From assembly GCF_900182595.1 (NCBI RefSeq), contig NZ_FXTN01000005.1, positions 124,001 to 188,000 on the forward strand: a DNA stretch of 64,000 nucleotides. The letters are read 5' to 3'. Positions 33,490-43,180 of this stretch are shown here, piece after piece. Each line of letters begins with the position of its first letter. Positions within the stretch are counted from its first letter, which is position 1. Source of the stretch: Pedobacter westerhofensis. Lineage in GTDB: Bacteria > Bacteroidota > Bacteroidia > Sphingobacteriales > Sphingobacteriaceae. A program made the position numbers and the translations under genes. The notes under the pieces are model-generated. The model did not search any database. It saw only the letters and a program-made list of their open reading frames with translations, and was not told where the DNA came from.

Positions 33490-35070
33490 TTAGTTAAAGT
33501 TAAAAGGTAAGCCGGCCTTTTTGTCCCACCATACTTTGGTGAGTAAGTTATCATTGAAATCCTCAGTGAATCCTTGTCTGCTCAATGCAGCCAGGTAATT
33601 TGCAGAATTTACCAGTTTTTCTGAATTTGGAATCGCGAAGCGTCTGAACATGAAACCACCGGTTACGTTACCAGGATAGTTTACTTTTTTCAGTCTTGGA
33701 TATCCGGTACGTCTCCAGTTGGCATATACTTCATAATCATCGCCATACATAGACAGCCATTTTTGTGTATTGATCTGCTCAATCTGCGCTTCTGTAGAGG
33801 CGGTTGCAACGTACGGGTTAGCTAAAAGGTAAGCAGAAATCTGAGCGCTGGTAATAGTTCCGGAGCTGATGCCCACTGTTGGCCATAAAGCCCATTGCGT
33901 CATTCCTGAAGTTACACCAGCATTGTATGCAGCTGCAGCAGTAGCACCTGTATACCATCCTCTTACTGCGGCTTCTGCTAACAAGAGATTAGCTTCAGCA
34001 GGGCCCATGATAATCAGTGGAGCGGCAAGGTTCAATACGAGCTGAGAAGGTTCTGAATAAGTATCAAAGTCTGCAGGTCTGGTATTTAAGCTTCCGCTAA
34101 CCATACCTCTTTGAACTGAAGGTGTGTTGTTTGCTACATATGATGAACCTGAAGGCTGCCATACTACAGATACAACAGCTAAACGCGGATCATTGGTCGA
34201 TTTTAATCTATCTATAAAGGTAGCAGCAAATTTACCGCCCTCTACGTTATCACCACCCGGGCTCACGTAATCGCCATTCTGAAGACCCTGAGTTTTTGTA
34301 TTTACGTTACCTGTAGTATTTGCATATGAGATCTTCGCGATATCTGCATCAGAAGTCATTACACCACCTGTAACAGCAGTCTGAACCCAGGTTTGTGCCA
34401 CAGCAGGACTAACTTCAGATAAGCGCATAGCCAGTCTCAGCATCAGCGTGTAAGCAAATTTTTTCCATTTTGTTACATCGCCTTTGTAAAATAGATCACC
34501 TGTGGTAAAAGTAGGGTTGGCCGGGTTTAGTGCCTCAGCAGATTCCTTCAATTCTTTCAGCATGTCCAGATAAATCGCTTGTTGAGTATCATACGCTGGC
34601 ATTAATAAGCCTGACTCGCCTTTCATTGCGTCGAAGTAAGGAACATCGCCTGCGATATCAGTCAGCTGATGAAAAGTATAAGCCCTGATGATACGTACGA
34701 TCGATTTTTTGTTTACATCGGTAGCAGCCAGTGCCTGATCCAGTACATACAGACGGTTTAGGTTGTTGGTGTAAAAACCTGTAGTTGCACCACCAAAATC
34801 TACTGTAGCACCATTAAAGCTGTAATATTTATCGCCGACAGCAGGAACCTCTTTATAAGTAGAGTAATACTGCATACCGCTTGCCATTACAGAGTAACTG
34901 CTTCTTGGCATATTTAATATTACGTTTGTAAAAATATTTTCAGGAACTATAAAGCCTACCGCATTCTGCGGTTTATTTAAATCGGCCAGTTTGTCTTTGC
35001 TGCAAGAGGGCATCAATACGATTACCGCGGCAGCTAAAACACAAATGCTTTTTAATAATTTCGTTTTCAT
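33490..35070 (-). CDS. SusD/RagB-like outer membrane lipoprotein
   Basis: The 526-residue protein has a lipoprotein signal (VIVLMPSC, lipid on Cys23) and the helical TPR-like pattern of the SusD-like_2 family: SIVRIIRAYTFHQLTDIAGD and VPYFDAMKGE, then TDPRLAV-type and WLSMYGDDYEVYANWRRTGY blocks. SusD proteins cap the SusC channel and bind the ligand at the cell surface. It follows susC by 18 bases. This subfamily is often paired with importers of peptides or other non-starch ligands, consistent with the amino-acid enzymes around it. Confidence 0.93.
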   Translation of the reverse strand: MKTKLLKSICVLAAAVIVLMPSCSKDKLADLNKPQNAVGFIVPENIFTNVILNMPRSSYSVMASGMQYYSTYKEVPAVGDKYYSFNGATVDFGGATTGFYTNNLNRLYVLDQALAATDVNKKSIVRIIRAYTFHQLTDIAGDVPYFDAMKGESGLLMPAYDTQQAIYLDMLKELKESAEALNPANPTFTTGDLFYKGDVTKWKKFAYTLMLRLAMRLSEVSPAVAQTWVQTAVTGGVMTSDADIAKISYANTTGNVNTKTQGLQNGDYVSPGGDNVEGGKFAATFIDRLKSTNDPRLAVVSVVWQPSGSSYVANNTPSVQRGMVSGSLNTRPADFDTYSEPSQLVLNLAAPLIIMGPAEANLLLAEAAVRGWYTGATAAAAYNAGVTSGMTQWALWPTVGISSGTITSAQISAYLLANPYVATASTEAQIEQINTQKWLSMYGDDYEVYANWRRTGYPRLKKVNYPGNVTGGFMFRRFAIPNSEKLVNSANYLAALSRQGFTEDFNDNLLTKVWWDKKAGLPFNFN

Positions 35071-35088
35071 ATGCTATTTATATAATAG

Positions 35089-38000
35089 TTAGAACTTCAC
35101 GTTCAGATTTAAACCAATAGTACGTGTTCTAGGCTCACCAGCACCTGCAGTACCTGTGGCATTACCAACAGACTGCTGCATCTCAGGATCAAGTCCTGCT
35201 TCTTTCGTTTTCTTATCCCTGTAAAGAATGGCAAGGTTACGTCCTACAATACCAATTGATGCAGACTGGATTCCTATTTTCTTTAGTTTAAGGTTAGGAA
35301 TAGAGTAGTTTAAGATGATCTGACGCAGTTTTACGAAGTCAGTACTGAAAGTAGAGATCTCAGAGATCGTGTTACCTAAATTGTTGTAATAACCATCTAC
35401 ATCGGCCTTAGCAAAAGTTTTTGTGAATGGCTTACCTGTCTGGTCAACACCAGTAACTGTTAATCCATCCCTGCCTGGTAATGTTGCTTTGGTTAATCCA
35501 AACCTCGAAGCATAAAGCCACATGTTGTTATAGGCAACAGCTCCAAACTTAGCATCGAACAATACGTTCAGCGAGAATCTTTTGTATTTGAAATCGTTAC
35601 CAAGACCCATTGTCCATGGTGGATTTGCAACTCCAAGATCTTTTTCTACGCGAACTTCATAACCGTTTGCACTGTTATAAACCTGGTTACCGTTGGCATC
35701 TTTCAATAATCCCCATCCGCGGACAGTACCATATGGAAGGCCTACAGCGTTGATTACCCTAACCTGGCTGGAGATACCTGTTCCTACTTCGATAGTTGTT
35801 AAACCCGGAGCAAGTTCTACGATTTTACTTTGGTTATATGCGAAAGGCAGACTGATATTCCAGCTGAAATCTTTAGCCTGAACAACAGTACCGCTCAACA
35901 TTAACTCGATACCTTTATTGGTTACTTTACCTACGTTGGTGAATCCTGCAAGGAAACCTGTAGTTGGTGAAATTGTTGGTGCCAGCTGATCATCTTTAGT
36001 AACACGGTTGTAGTAAGTCGCGTCGAAGCTCAAGCGGTTTTTAAGGAAACGAATTTCGAAACCACCCTCAGACGTATAGATACTCAGAGGTTTGATATTT
36101 GCATCGATCAGGGTATTGGTATTATTTTGTACCGGTACACCTGCGAAAGATGTAGTGAAGCTGTAAATCCTGTTGATTTGTCCGGGAGCTACTGTATTAC
36201 TACCCACTTTAGCGTATGAAGCGCGAAGTTTTAAGAAGCTGATTGCTTCAGGTAATTTAACCATGTCTGACAGAATTGCACTCGCACCCGCAGAATAGTA
36301 GAAGATAGAGCTATTGTCGCGGCTTAAGGTAGAGAAACTATCTTCCCTTCCTGTTAAGGACAGATAAATTTTACCTTTCCAATCGAAATCCGTTGATCCG
36401 AATAAAGAGTTGGTACCAGATGTACCTCTGTTTCTGTAAGGAGCAAGATCTGTACTCGGATTAAGCGTAGCGATATTGGTAATGTGGATAAAGTTAGGAA
36501 CCAGGAAGTTTACACCATTCAGGTTGGTATTAAGGTCTGAAAGACGCTCACGGTTAGCACCTACCATTGCATTTACTTTAAAGTCTTTGAGGAATGTGGT
36601 ATTGTAATTCATCATTGCATTAAAGTTGGTACGGTCATTCTGGCGCTGACCTGTGTTCAGGTAACCTTGTGGAGTGTATGCTGTACCGATTGGAACATAA
36701 TCCATCAGGTCTGTGTAAGCAAAGTCTCTTGCTACAGTACCTTTAATAAATAAGTTTTCCAATAAATTGATACGAACACTACCATTGGCGATTAAACGCT
36801 GTGTTTTGTCACTGTTACCAGTGCTGTATGCTACAAAGTAAGGGTTAGAAGCTGCAGGAACCGGATTCCATTGAATCTCATTTCCATTGGCATCAGTACC
36901 AGTACCGTTTGCACCTGCAAAGTTTCTAACATCAACAGTACTACCAGCCAGATAAGTTCCCCAGCTTGAGTTACGCTCGGCATAACCAACACCCGGTCTG
37001 TTTTTAGCGTCTTCGAGATTGTACTGAATGGTAGATTCCAGGTTAATCAGGTTGTTTTTACCCATATTAGCCCTTGTGCTCAAGTTCACAGTCTTTCTGT
37101 CGTAAGTTGAGTTTGGAGTTTGTGCGTTTGATTTCAGATCTGATAACGATAACCTGAAATTTAGCGCTTCGCTACCACCAGAGAAGGCAATAGTATTTGT
37201 CCAGTCGCGGCTTACATTGTAGAAATTGTTGATGTTATTTTTAACACCGACTGCAGAATAAGGACGTGATACGCCATCAAACTGTACTACGTTTGTTCCA
37301 TCTACTTTAGCACCGAAAGACAAACGTCCTGTACTTAAGGCGTCGGCCTGGGTAAGCGGTTTTACACCGTCTGTTCCCGAACCATATTCTGTCTGAAAAT
37401 TAGGGTAAGCCGAAGGAGAACCAAATACTACGTTAGAGCTGTATTCAATTCCGACACCTTGTTGTGCTTTACCTGATTTTGTAGTGATCAAAATTACACC
37501 ATTTGCTGCCTGACTACCATAAAGGGCCGCAGCTGCACCACTTTTGAGTACGGTGATAGTTTCGATATCGTCTGGGTTGATAGAGGAGATACCATCGCCA
37601 CGGTCAACGTTCAGACCAGTAGTGTTTGTACCTGCACCGCTGTTACCAGAGTTGATCGGCAATCCGTTTACAACATATAAAGGCTGATTGTTTGCATTTG
37701 GATTGATCGCACCGGCACCCCTGATCACCACGCGGCTTGACCCACCCGGACCAGAAGCAATCTGACTCGCGTCAACACCGGCAATTTTACCAGTTAATGA
37801 ACTTGCAACATTATTTTCACGTGCTTCTGTTAATGATGATCCGGCAACTTCAGAGCTGGAGTAAACCAGGCCTCTTCTTGCCCTCTTCACACCAAAGGCA
37901 GTAACAACTACTTCGCTCAAACCTTTTGAGTCTTCTGCCATTGTTACGTTAATAGATGTTCTTCTGTTTACATCTACCTCTTGTGTTGCAAATCCTATTG

Positions 38001-38394
38001 AGGAAAAAACCAGGGTAGAAACATCAGGTGCATTGATGGAGAAGTTACCATTTGCATCTGTAGTTGTTCCTACATTAGTGCCCTTAAGCTTTACACTCAC
38101 ACCAGGAAGAGCTGTACGTGTTGCATCAGTTACCTTACCAGTAATTACTATTGGCGGAACAAAAAGGTGATTTGAGATTGTACTTTCATTATTATAAAAC
38201 GGTTTATTCGCTTTAGCAAAAGAAAGATTGGTAGAGGGTGCAGCAGCTACCTGCAGCACGGCCGCCATAACCATCATACCGGTAAGTTTCATTACTCTTA
38301 ATGAAGAAACATTCGTTTTATTCTTCTTTTGAGTGAAACCCTCGTGTAGGGGCAAGCAGGCATAATTACATTTTTCATGTAAAGAATTTTTCAT
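35089..38394 (-). CDS. SusC/RagA-type TonB-linked outer membrane transporter
   Basis: The 1101-residue protein has an N-terminal signal region (hydrophobic LTGMMVMAAVLQVAAA at about 36-51), a carboxypeptidase-like beta-sandwich (about 80-160, VITGKVTDATRTALPGVSVK), the TonB box region (SEVVVTAFG), the plug (about 175-310, with GKIAGVDASQIASGPGGSS and RGAGAINPNANNQPLYVVNG) and a long barrel ending in LNLNVKF. It imports ligands with energy from TonB. No anti-sigma, ECF or hybrid two-component regulator gene adjoins it, unlike many polysaccharide loci. The start may be internal (Met35), as the first 34 residues are unusual for a signal peptide. Confidence 0.95.
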   Translation of the reverse strand: MKNSLHEKCNYACLPLHEGFTQKKNKTNVSSLRVMKLTGMMVMAAVLQVAAAPSTNLSFAKANKPFYNNESTISNHLFVPPIVITGKVTDATRTALPGVSVKLKGTNVGTTTDANGNFSINAPDVSTLVFSSIGFATQEVDVNRRTSINVTMAEDSKGLSEVVVTAFGVKRARRGLVYSSSEVAGSSLTEARENNVASSLTGKIAGVDASQIASGPGGSSRVVIRGAGAINPNANNQPLYVVNGLPINSGNSGAGTNTTGLNVDRGDGISSINPDDIETITVLKSGAAAALYGSQAANGVILITTKSGKAQQGVGIEYSSNVVFGSPSAYPNFQTEYGSGTDGVKPLTQADALSTGRLSFGAKVDGTNVVQFDGVSRPYSAVGVKNNINNFYNVSRDWTNTIAFSGGSEALNFRLSLSDLKSNAQTPNSTYDRKTVNLSTRANMGKNNLINLESTIQYNLEDAKNRPGVGYAERNSSWGTYLAGSTVDVRNFAGANGTGTDANGNEIQWNPVPAASNPYFVAYSTGNSDKTQRLIANGSVRINLLENLFIKGTVARDFAYTDLMDYVPIGTAYTPQGYLNTGQRQNDRTNFNAMMNYNTTFLKDFKVNAMVGANRERLSDLNTNLNGVNFLVPNFIHITNIATLNPSTDLAPYRNRGTSGTNSLFGSTDFDWKGKIYLSLTGREDSFSTLSRDNSSIFYYSAGASAILSDMVKLPEAISFLKLRASYAKVGSNTVAPGQINRIYSFTTSFAGVPVQNNTNTLIDANIKPLSIYTSEGGFEIRFLKNRLSFDATYYNRVTKDDQLAPTISPTTGFLAGFTNVGKVTNKGIELMLSGTVVQAKDFSWNISLPFAYNQSKIVELAPGLTTIEVGTGISSQVRVINAVGLPYGTVRGWGLLKDANGNQVYNSANGYEVRVEKDLGVANPPWTMGLGNDFKYKRFSLNVLFDAKFGAVAYNNMWLYASRFGLTKATLPGRDGLTVTGVDQTGKPFTKTFAKADVDGYYNNLGNTISEISTFSTDFVKLRQIILNYSIPNLKLKKIGIQSASIGIVGRNLAILYRDKKTKEAGLDPEMQQSVGNATGTAGAGEPRTRTIGLNLNVKF

Positions 38395-39143
38395 ACTTCG
38401 GATTTTTGGTGAGTGGTTTAATAAAGTTTTGAATTTAGTAACCGGAAATATAAATGCTCACTTGGGTAGATCACATGTTATGCTCCGATCGGGCGAAAGT
38501 TTAGGTACTGTTGATTTTCATATTCTTATATTTAGTTGTAGTTGATAATTCAAGCTTTGGATTTCTGGTATATTTGGGACAGAAATCCTGCTAATCTTCA
38601 TTTTTTTATCCGCTTCACAGCAGCTTTTCATTTAATTATCAGATTTTTCAGTTGAAATCTGACAATACGCTCATTTTATACACCCCCAGCGCAATAATTT
38701 CCAGGAATTTTCATTTAATCAGGTTTTATCCTCCAAAACACAAAGTGTAAATTAAACACTAAGCTGTGATTTTCAACCCCGACCCTAAAAATCAGCTGTT
38801 TTACTCAGGGTAAGCAATCCAATATTATAAAAGTATTACTTTTTTTCAATAATAAATATTAAAAATCAATTATTTATTATTCATACCCACAAAATACCCA
38901 ATTATCTTCCTGTTTTATTATTAACTCAATAATTTATTATTCAAAAAAAATGAATGTCATAATTATTGAATATTAATAGCCCTGATATTACAAAACACAT
39001 AATAATAACACACCTATTTAGAGTACCGGTTTAAGAAGTCTACGTTTTCGGATTAAAACTTTAATATCATTCCTGTTATAAATGCGTGCAACTGGATATT
39101 TTCTCCTAGTTTCATACCTATTATAAAACCTAATACTCACATT
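38395..39143. other. 749-base divergent promoter region with AT-rich repeats
   Basis: This gap between susC (minus) and the amidohydrolase gene (plus) has no convincing gene. It holds two similar 18-mers, TCAATTATTTATTATTCA at 38866-38883 and TCAATAATTTATTATTCA at 38926-38943 (exactly 60 bases apart), a half copy at 38846-38857 and an inverted half, AATTATTGA, at 38961-38969. A TATATTTC box (38452-38445, minus) may belong to susC. The spacing and repeats suggest a shared operator, but AT-richness makes chance matches possible. Confidence 0.4.
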
Positions 39144-40451
39144 ATGCATAAGATCCCACTCTTATTCCTATCCCTGGCATTGTTATTTGCCAGTACTGCC
39201 CAGGCACAAACCAGCTATACTTATAGTCTTGTGATCAAGGGCGGTCATGTAATTGACCCAAAAAATAAAATTGATGAATTGATGGATGTTGCCGTCAATG
39301 AGGGCAAAATTGTACTGGTATCTAAAAACATTGATGCCAAACAAGGCCGCCAGGTAGTAAACGCAAAAGGTTTGTACGTAACTCCCGGCTTAATTGATAT
39401 TCACGTACACTTTTTCTGGGGCACAGACCTTGAAGGTACTTATAGAAACGGCCCTCTTGCCCTACCAGCAGACGGATTTACATTTCCTGCAGGGGTAACC
39501 ACTGTTGTGGATGCAGGTTCATCCGGATGGAAAACATTTGAGACATTCAAAAAGCAGACGATAGACAGATCACAGACCAGGGTATTCGCAGAGCTGAATA
39601 TCGTTGGCGAAGGTATGGCCGGTGGTCGTTTTGAGAACAACATTGATGAAATGAACGCGGAAAAAACTGCCGAAATGGCCAGGAAGTATCCGGAGAATAT
39701 TACAGGTATAAAGCTTGCCCATTTCAATGGCCACAGATGGGAACCAACAGAACGGGCCGTTGAAGCCGGAAAACTGGCAAACATCCCGGTGATGATTGAT
39801 TTCGGCGGTGCCGACCCTTACCTGCCGCTGGATTCTTTATTTAGTGTAAAACTGCGTCCTGGTGATATTTATACCCACTGTTTTGGCGGAGATGATGGTG
39901 TAGGTATTGATAAAATGAATGGAAGAGAGCAAATCGTTGATATCAAAACCAATAAAGTAAAACCTTTCGTACTCAAGGCACGTGAACGAGGAATTATTTT
40001 TGACGTTGGTTTTGGCGGCGCAAGTTTTCTTTTCTCACAGGGAACGCCTGCAATAAAAAGTGGCTTCTACCCTAATTCAATCAGTACCGACCTGCATACT
40101 GGAAGCATGAACGGCCCAATGAAGAGCATGCCAAATATCATGTCGCTTTTTATGGCGATCGGTATGCCTTTCAAAGATGTGATTGCTGCAAGCACATGGA
40201 ATCCTGCAAAAGAAATCAAACACGAAGAACTGGGCAGCCTTTCAGTAGGATCAGGCGCCGATATTGCAATATTTAATCTGCGTGAAGGTAATTTCGGATT
40301 TTATGCAAGGGATGGCCAGATCAAAGGCAAGAACAGACTGGAGACAGAGATGACCATAAGAAACGGTAATATCGTTTATAACCTGAATGCCATCGCTACT
40401 CCTAACATATTACCGGCTGCACCAAGGAAAAAGCCTTTAAAGGAGCACTAA
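39144..40451 (+). CDS. Exported amidohydrolase/deacetylase of COG3964 type
   Basis: The 435-residue protein has a signal peptide (cleaved after about residue 21, AQA-QTS) and the metallo-dependent hydrolase barrel: His87 and His89 (IDIHVHFF), Lys190 (GIKLAHFNG, expected carbamylated), His245 (YTHCFGG) and Asp316 (SISTDLHTG). The position where related enzymes carry a His (vMvH-G) has Asp219 (VMIDFGG). The group includes enzymes that remove acetyl from D-amino acids or alpha-hydroxy acids, and genes of this type occur beside SelA-like genes in other bacteria. It is divergent from susC, sharing the control region. Periplasmic deacylation of the imported ligand is the inferred role. Confidence 0.85.
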   Translation: MHKIPLLFLSLALLFASTAQAQTSYTYSLVIKGGHVIDPKNKIDELMDVAVNEGKIVLVSKNIDAKQGRQVVNAKGLYVTPGLIDIHVHFFWGTDLEGTYRNGPLALPADGFTFPAGVTTVVDAGSSGWKTFETFKKQTIDRSQTRVFAELNIVGEGMAGGRFENNIDEMNAEKTAEMARKYPENITGIKLAHFNGHRWEPTERAVEAGKLANIPVMIDFGGADPYLPLDSLFSVKLRPGDIYTHCFGGDDGVGIDKMNGREQIVDIKTNKVKPFVLKARERGIIFDVGFGGASFLFSQGTPAIKSGFYPNSISTDLHTGSMNGPMKSMPNIMSLFMAIGMPFKDVIAASTWNPAKEIKHEELGSLSVGSGADIAIFNLREGNFGFYARDGQIKGKNRLETEMTIRNGNIVYNLNAIATPNILPAAPRKKPLKEH

Positions 40452-40488
40452 AGAAGATATCTTTATATATATATTAACCACACATAAG

Positions 40489-40544
40489 AGCTGAATCAGC
40501 GCTGCAACCCAAATGGTATGCAGCTGGCTGATTCAGTTTTCTTT
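40489..40544 (+). terminator. Terminator of the amidohydrolase gene
   Basis: CTGAATCAGC at 40491-40500 pairs with GCTGATTCAG at 40527-40536, with further pairing GCTGC/GCAGC inside, and is followed by TTTTCTTTT. The map stop codon on the other strand lies just beyond, so the element may also end map transcripts. Confidence 0.7.
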
Positions 40545-40553
40545 TATTGTCTT

Positions 40554-41357
40554 TTAGTAATAACTGCTGTTTAGGTTAGTGTTTGCTTTTTCAGCCGCTT
40601 CAATGATGGAGAAGTCAGAAAGAATGACGGGCGCTCCTTTTTTAACACACACATTGTGTTCAAAATGAACTGCAGTTGATTTATCTGCAGACACTACTGT
40701 CCATCCGTCATCAAGCATATAGATTCTGTTGGTCCCCATGGTAATCATAGGCTCAATAGCCAGCACCATATTTTCAATCAGTTTTTTTCCTTTGCCCTGC
40801 TTACCATAGTTTGGTATCTGCGGGTCTTCATGCATTTCACGGCCTACACCATGTCCTACAAAATCGCGGATTACTCCATAGCCATGATTCCCATTGGTAT
40901 AAGTTTCGATAGCCTGTCCGATATCACCGGTACGGTTGCCCGTAACAGCTTGTTTAATGCCTACGTAGAGAGATTCTTTGGTGATCCTTACGAGATCCAG
41001 AACTTCTTTAGTTGTTTCTCCTATTATAAAGGTGTAGGCATGATCCCCATGAAAGCCATTTTTATAAACAACAGTATCAATTGAAACAACATCACCTTCT
41101 TTTAATATGTATTTACCCGGAAATCCGTGAACCACCTGTTCATTAACAGAGATACACAATGAGTACGGATAACCATGGTATCCTTTGCATGAAGGGGTAG
41201 CACCGTTATCCCTGATAAAAGTTTCTGCCATTTCATCCAGTGAAAGCGTGGTAATACCAGGCTTCATTATCTTTGCTACTTCGGTAATCGTAGCACTAAC
41301 GAGAAGGCAGCTTTCACGCTGAATCGCAACTTCCTCATCAGATTTATATACGTCCAT
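40554..41357 (-). CDS. map: Methionine aminopeptidase, type I
   Basis: This enzyme removes the initiator methionine from new proteins. The 267-residue protein has the pita-bread metal ligands: Asp in VSIDTVVYKN, Asp in FHGDHAYTF, His in GHGVGREMHEDP, Glu in LAIEPMI and Glu in HFEHNVCV. The substrate-pocket His is in CKGYHGYPYSLCIS. The length is normal. It is monocistronic here, not in a ribosomal protein operon, so it may be the second map copy of the genome. A TATTTTTG box lies just upstream. Confidence 0.95.
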   Translation of the reverse strand: MDVYKSDEEVAIQRESCLLVSATITEVAKIMKPGITTLSLDEMAETFIRDNGATPSCKGYHGYPYSLCISVNEQVVHGFPGKYILKEGDVVSIDTVVYKNGFHGDHAYTFIIGETTKEVLDLVRITKESLYVGIKQAVTGNRTGDIGQAIETYTNGNHGYGVIRDFVGHGVGREMHEDPQIPNYGKQGKGKKLIENMVLAIEPMITMGTNRIYMLDDGWTVVSADKSTAVHFEHNVCVKKGAPVILSDFSIIEAAEKANTNLNSSYY

Positions 41358-41372
41358 GTTTATTATTTTTTA

Positions 41373-41380
41373 CAAAAATA
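41373..41380 (-). promoter_or_regulatory. Likely -7 box of map
   Basis: Minus-strand TATTTTTG matches TAnnTTTG and lies 15 bases upstream of the map ATG. There is no clear -33 TTTG. Confidence 0.4.
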
Positions 41381-41453
41381 ATAATTTTGCAGAGTAATGC
41401 TTCGAATTGAGTGTCCCATAATGATAAAACATGAGTTTCAGGAGACTATTATT

Positions 41454-42983
41454 TTAATTTTTTACAGCTGCAGGTTTAGGCAATTCTTTTCGTGGCATCA
41501 TTTCGTCACGTTGTGAAGTATAATAAACAAAGGCAGCAACCACAGTGGCTGCCTGCTTAAGATCATCTTCATTTAAACGATCATAGGTATCCTGGTTACT
41601 ATGATGGGTACGGCTGCCATAATCAAGCCCGTCCTGGATAAACTGGAAGCCGGGGATCCCAATTGCATCAAAGGCCAGATGATCTGTACCACCAGTATTC
41701 CTTACCGTAACGGTTGCGGCGCCAAGATCCTTAAAAGGCTCCAGCCATGATTTAAATATCGGGCCAATAGCATCATTGCCCTGTGTATATATTCCGCGTA
41801 TTTTACCTGCGCCATTATCTAAATTATAGTAGGCAGAAACTTTAGCCTGTTCAGGCTTGAGTACCATTGTTTTAGGATCACCGAAGTGGTTCAAAACATA
41901 ATTCCTTGAACCATGCAGGCCCTGCTCTTCAGAACTCCACAAAACTACCCTTATGGTACGCCTGGGCTTAAAGCCCACACGTTTTAAAATCCGCATGGCC
42001 TCCAGCATTACCGCGCTGCCTGCTGCATTGTCTGTAGCACCTGTAGCTGCATGCCATGAGTCAAGGTGACCGCCAATGATCACCAGCTCATTTTTCCTGT
42101 CAGAACCTTCCAGTTCTCCAACCACATTATAACCCTGCAGATCGTTAGAAAAAAACTGTGTTTTTACGTCAGCTTCCATCTTTACGGGCACGCCGGCGTT
42201 AACAAGACGTAAGATCCGCTGAAAATCTTCACTGCTGGTTTCCAACTCGGGGGCCGGGGTTTTGGCTGTATCAGCGTATGCCGTACCGCCACTGGTAAAT
42301 ACGGTACCATCTGTGCCGCGGCTTTGGCTCAATACCAAACCTACTCCCTCCTCCGTATAAAATTTATTTAAGGCCGTACGAAAGCTTAATAAGTTGCCTG
42401 CGGTTCTTGGTCTGCCACCAGCCGAAGGAGCAGCGGCTGCCAATTCCGTCAGCTCGGCATCAGTATAGCGTGAAGCATCGGCTTTAAATGATCTTTCTTC
42501 CAAAGGCTTGGTATCCAACATTACGATTTTACCTTTTAATTTGCCTTTGTACCTGGCGAGATCAACTACAGAATCTGCTTTAATCACAACTACATCAGCA
42601 CTTATCGGGCCGCTGGTACCGGGTGTCCAGGCTTTTGGTATAGCGATAACTGCATGATAATATGGTGCGGTAATAGCAGCGTAGTATTTTTGCACTTCCC
42701 AGCCTTTTCCAAACTTGCCCCAGGGTTCACGTTTGGTATTCACAATGCCCCAGGTTTTTAAGGCATTTACCGCCCAGTCCTGCGCGCGTTTTAAACCGGG
42801 CGAGTTGGCAAGCCTTGGCCCGGATACATCGGTAAGATTGAAAGCGGTTTGCATAACTTTGGAGTGCGACATGCCTTCTTCGCGAATACGGGCAAGCATT
42901 TGTGCATCAGATCCATTTTGTGCAAATGCGCCACTGATCGTGCCCGCCGCCAGCAGGAGTGTGTATAGTAATTTTTGTTTCAT
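41454..42983 (-). CDS. M28-family zinc aminopeptidase, exported
   Basis: The 509-residue protein has a signal peptide (MKQKLLYTLLLAAGTISGAF), an N-terminal part with an inserted PA-like domain (about 125-270) and the M28 core (about 285-490) with IGGHLDSWHAATGATDNAAG (metal His and Asp), the catalytic Glu in VVLWSSEEQGLHGSRNY and the late metal His in the YGSRTHHSNQDTYDRL block. It should release N-terminal residues from peptides in the periplasm or outside. It is transcribed alone beside map and the catabolic locus, so a direct link to the imported ligand is possible but unproved. Confidence 0.9.
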   Translation of the reverse strand: MKQKLLYTLLLAAGTISGAFAQNGSDAQMLARIREEGMSHSKVMQTAFNLTDVSGPRLANSPGLKRAQDWAVNALKTWGIVNTKREPWGKFGKGWEVQKYYAAITAPYYHAVIAIPKAWTPGTSGPISADVVVIKADSVVDLARYKGKLKGKIVMLDTKPLEERSFKADASRYTDAELTELAAAAPSAGGRPRTAGNLLSFRTALNKFYTEEGVGLVLSQSRGTDGTVFTSGGTAYADTAKTPAPELETSSEDFQRILRLVNAGVPVKMEADVKTQFFSNDLQGYNVVGELEGSDRKNELVIIGGHLDSWHAATGATDNAAGSAVMLEAMRILKRVGFKPRRTIRVVLWSSEEQGLHGSRNYVLNHFGDPKTMVLKPEQAKVSAYYNLDNGAGKIRGIYTQGNDAIGPIFKSWLEPFKDLGAATVTVRNTGGTDHLAFDAIGIPGFQFIQDGLDYGSRTHHSNQDTYDRLNEDDLKQAATVVAAFVYYTSQRDEMMPRKELPKPAAVKN

Positions 42984-43180
42984 GCTTATAATAAAAGGGT
43001 TACAGAATAAATTTCTCTATTTTGGTTAGACGAAAATCAGATTTCAATTGGCGCAGGATGCAAACCTTATTGCATTGTGAATATACACAATTGAAATTTA
43101 TTTAAGAAGTATGGAGATAGATCTCATTAATCATTTGTCACTATATATTGAACCCGTATCTTTACGAAAATTATAATATA

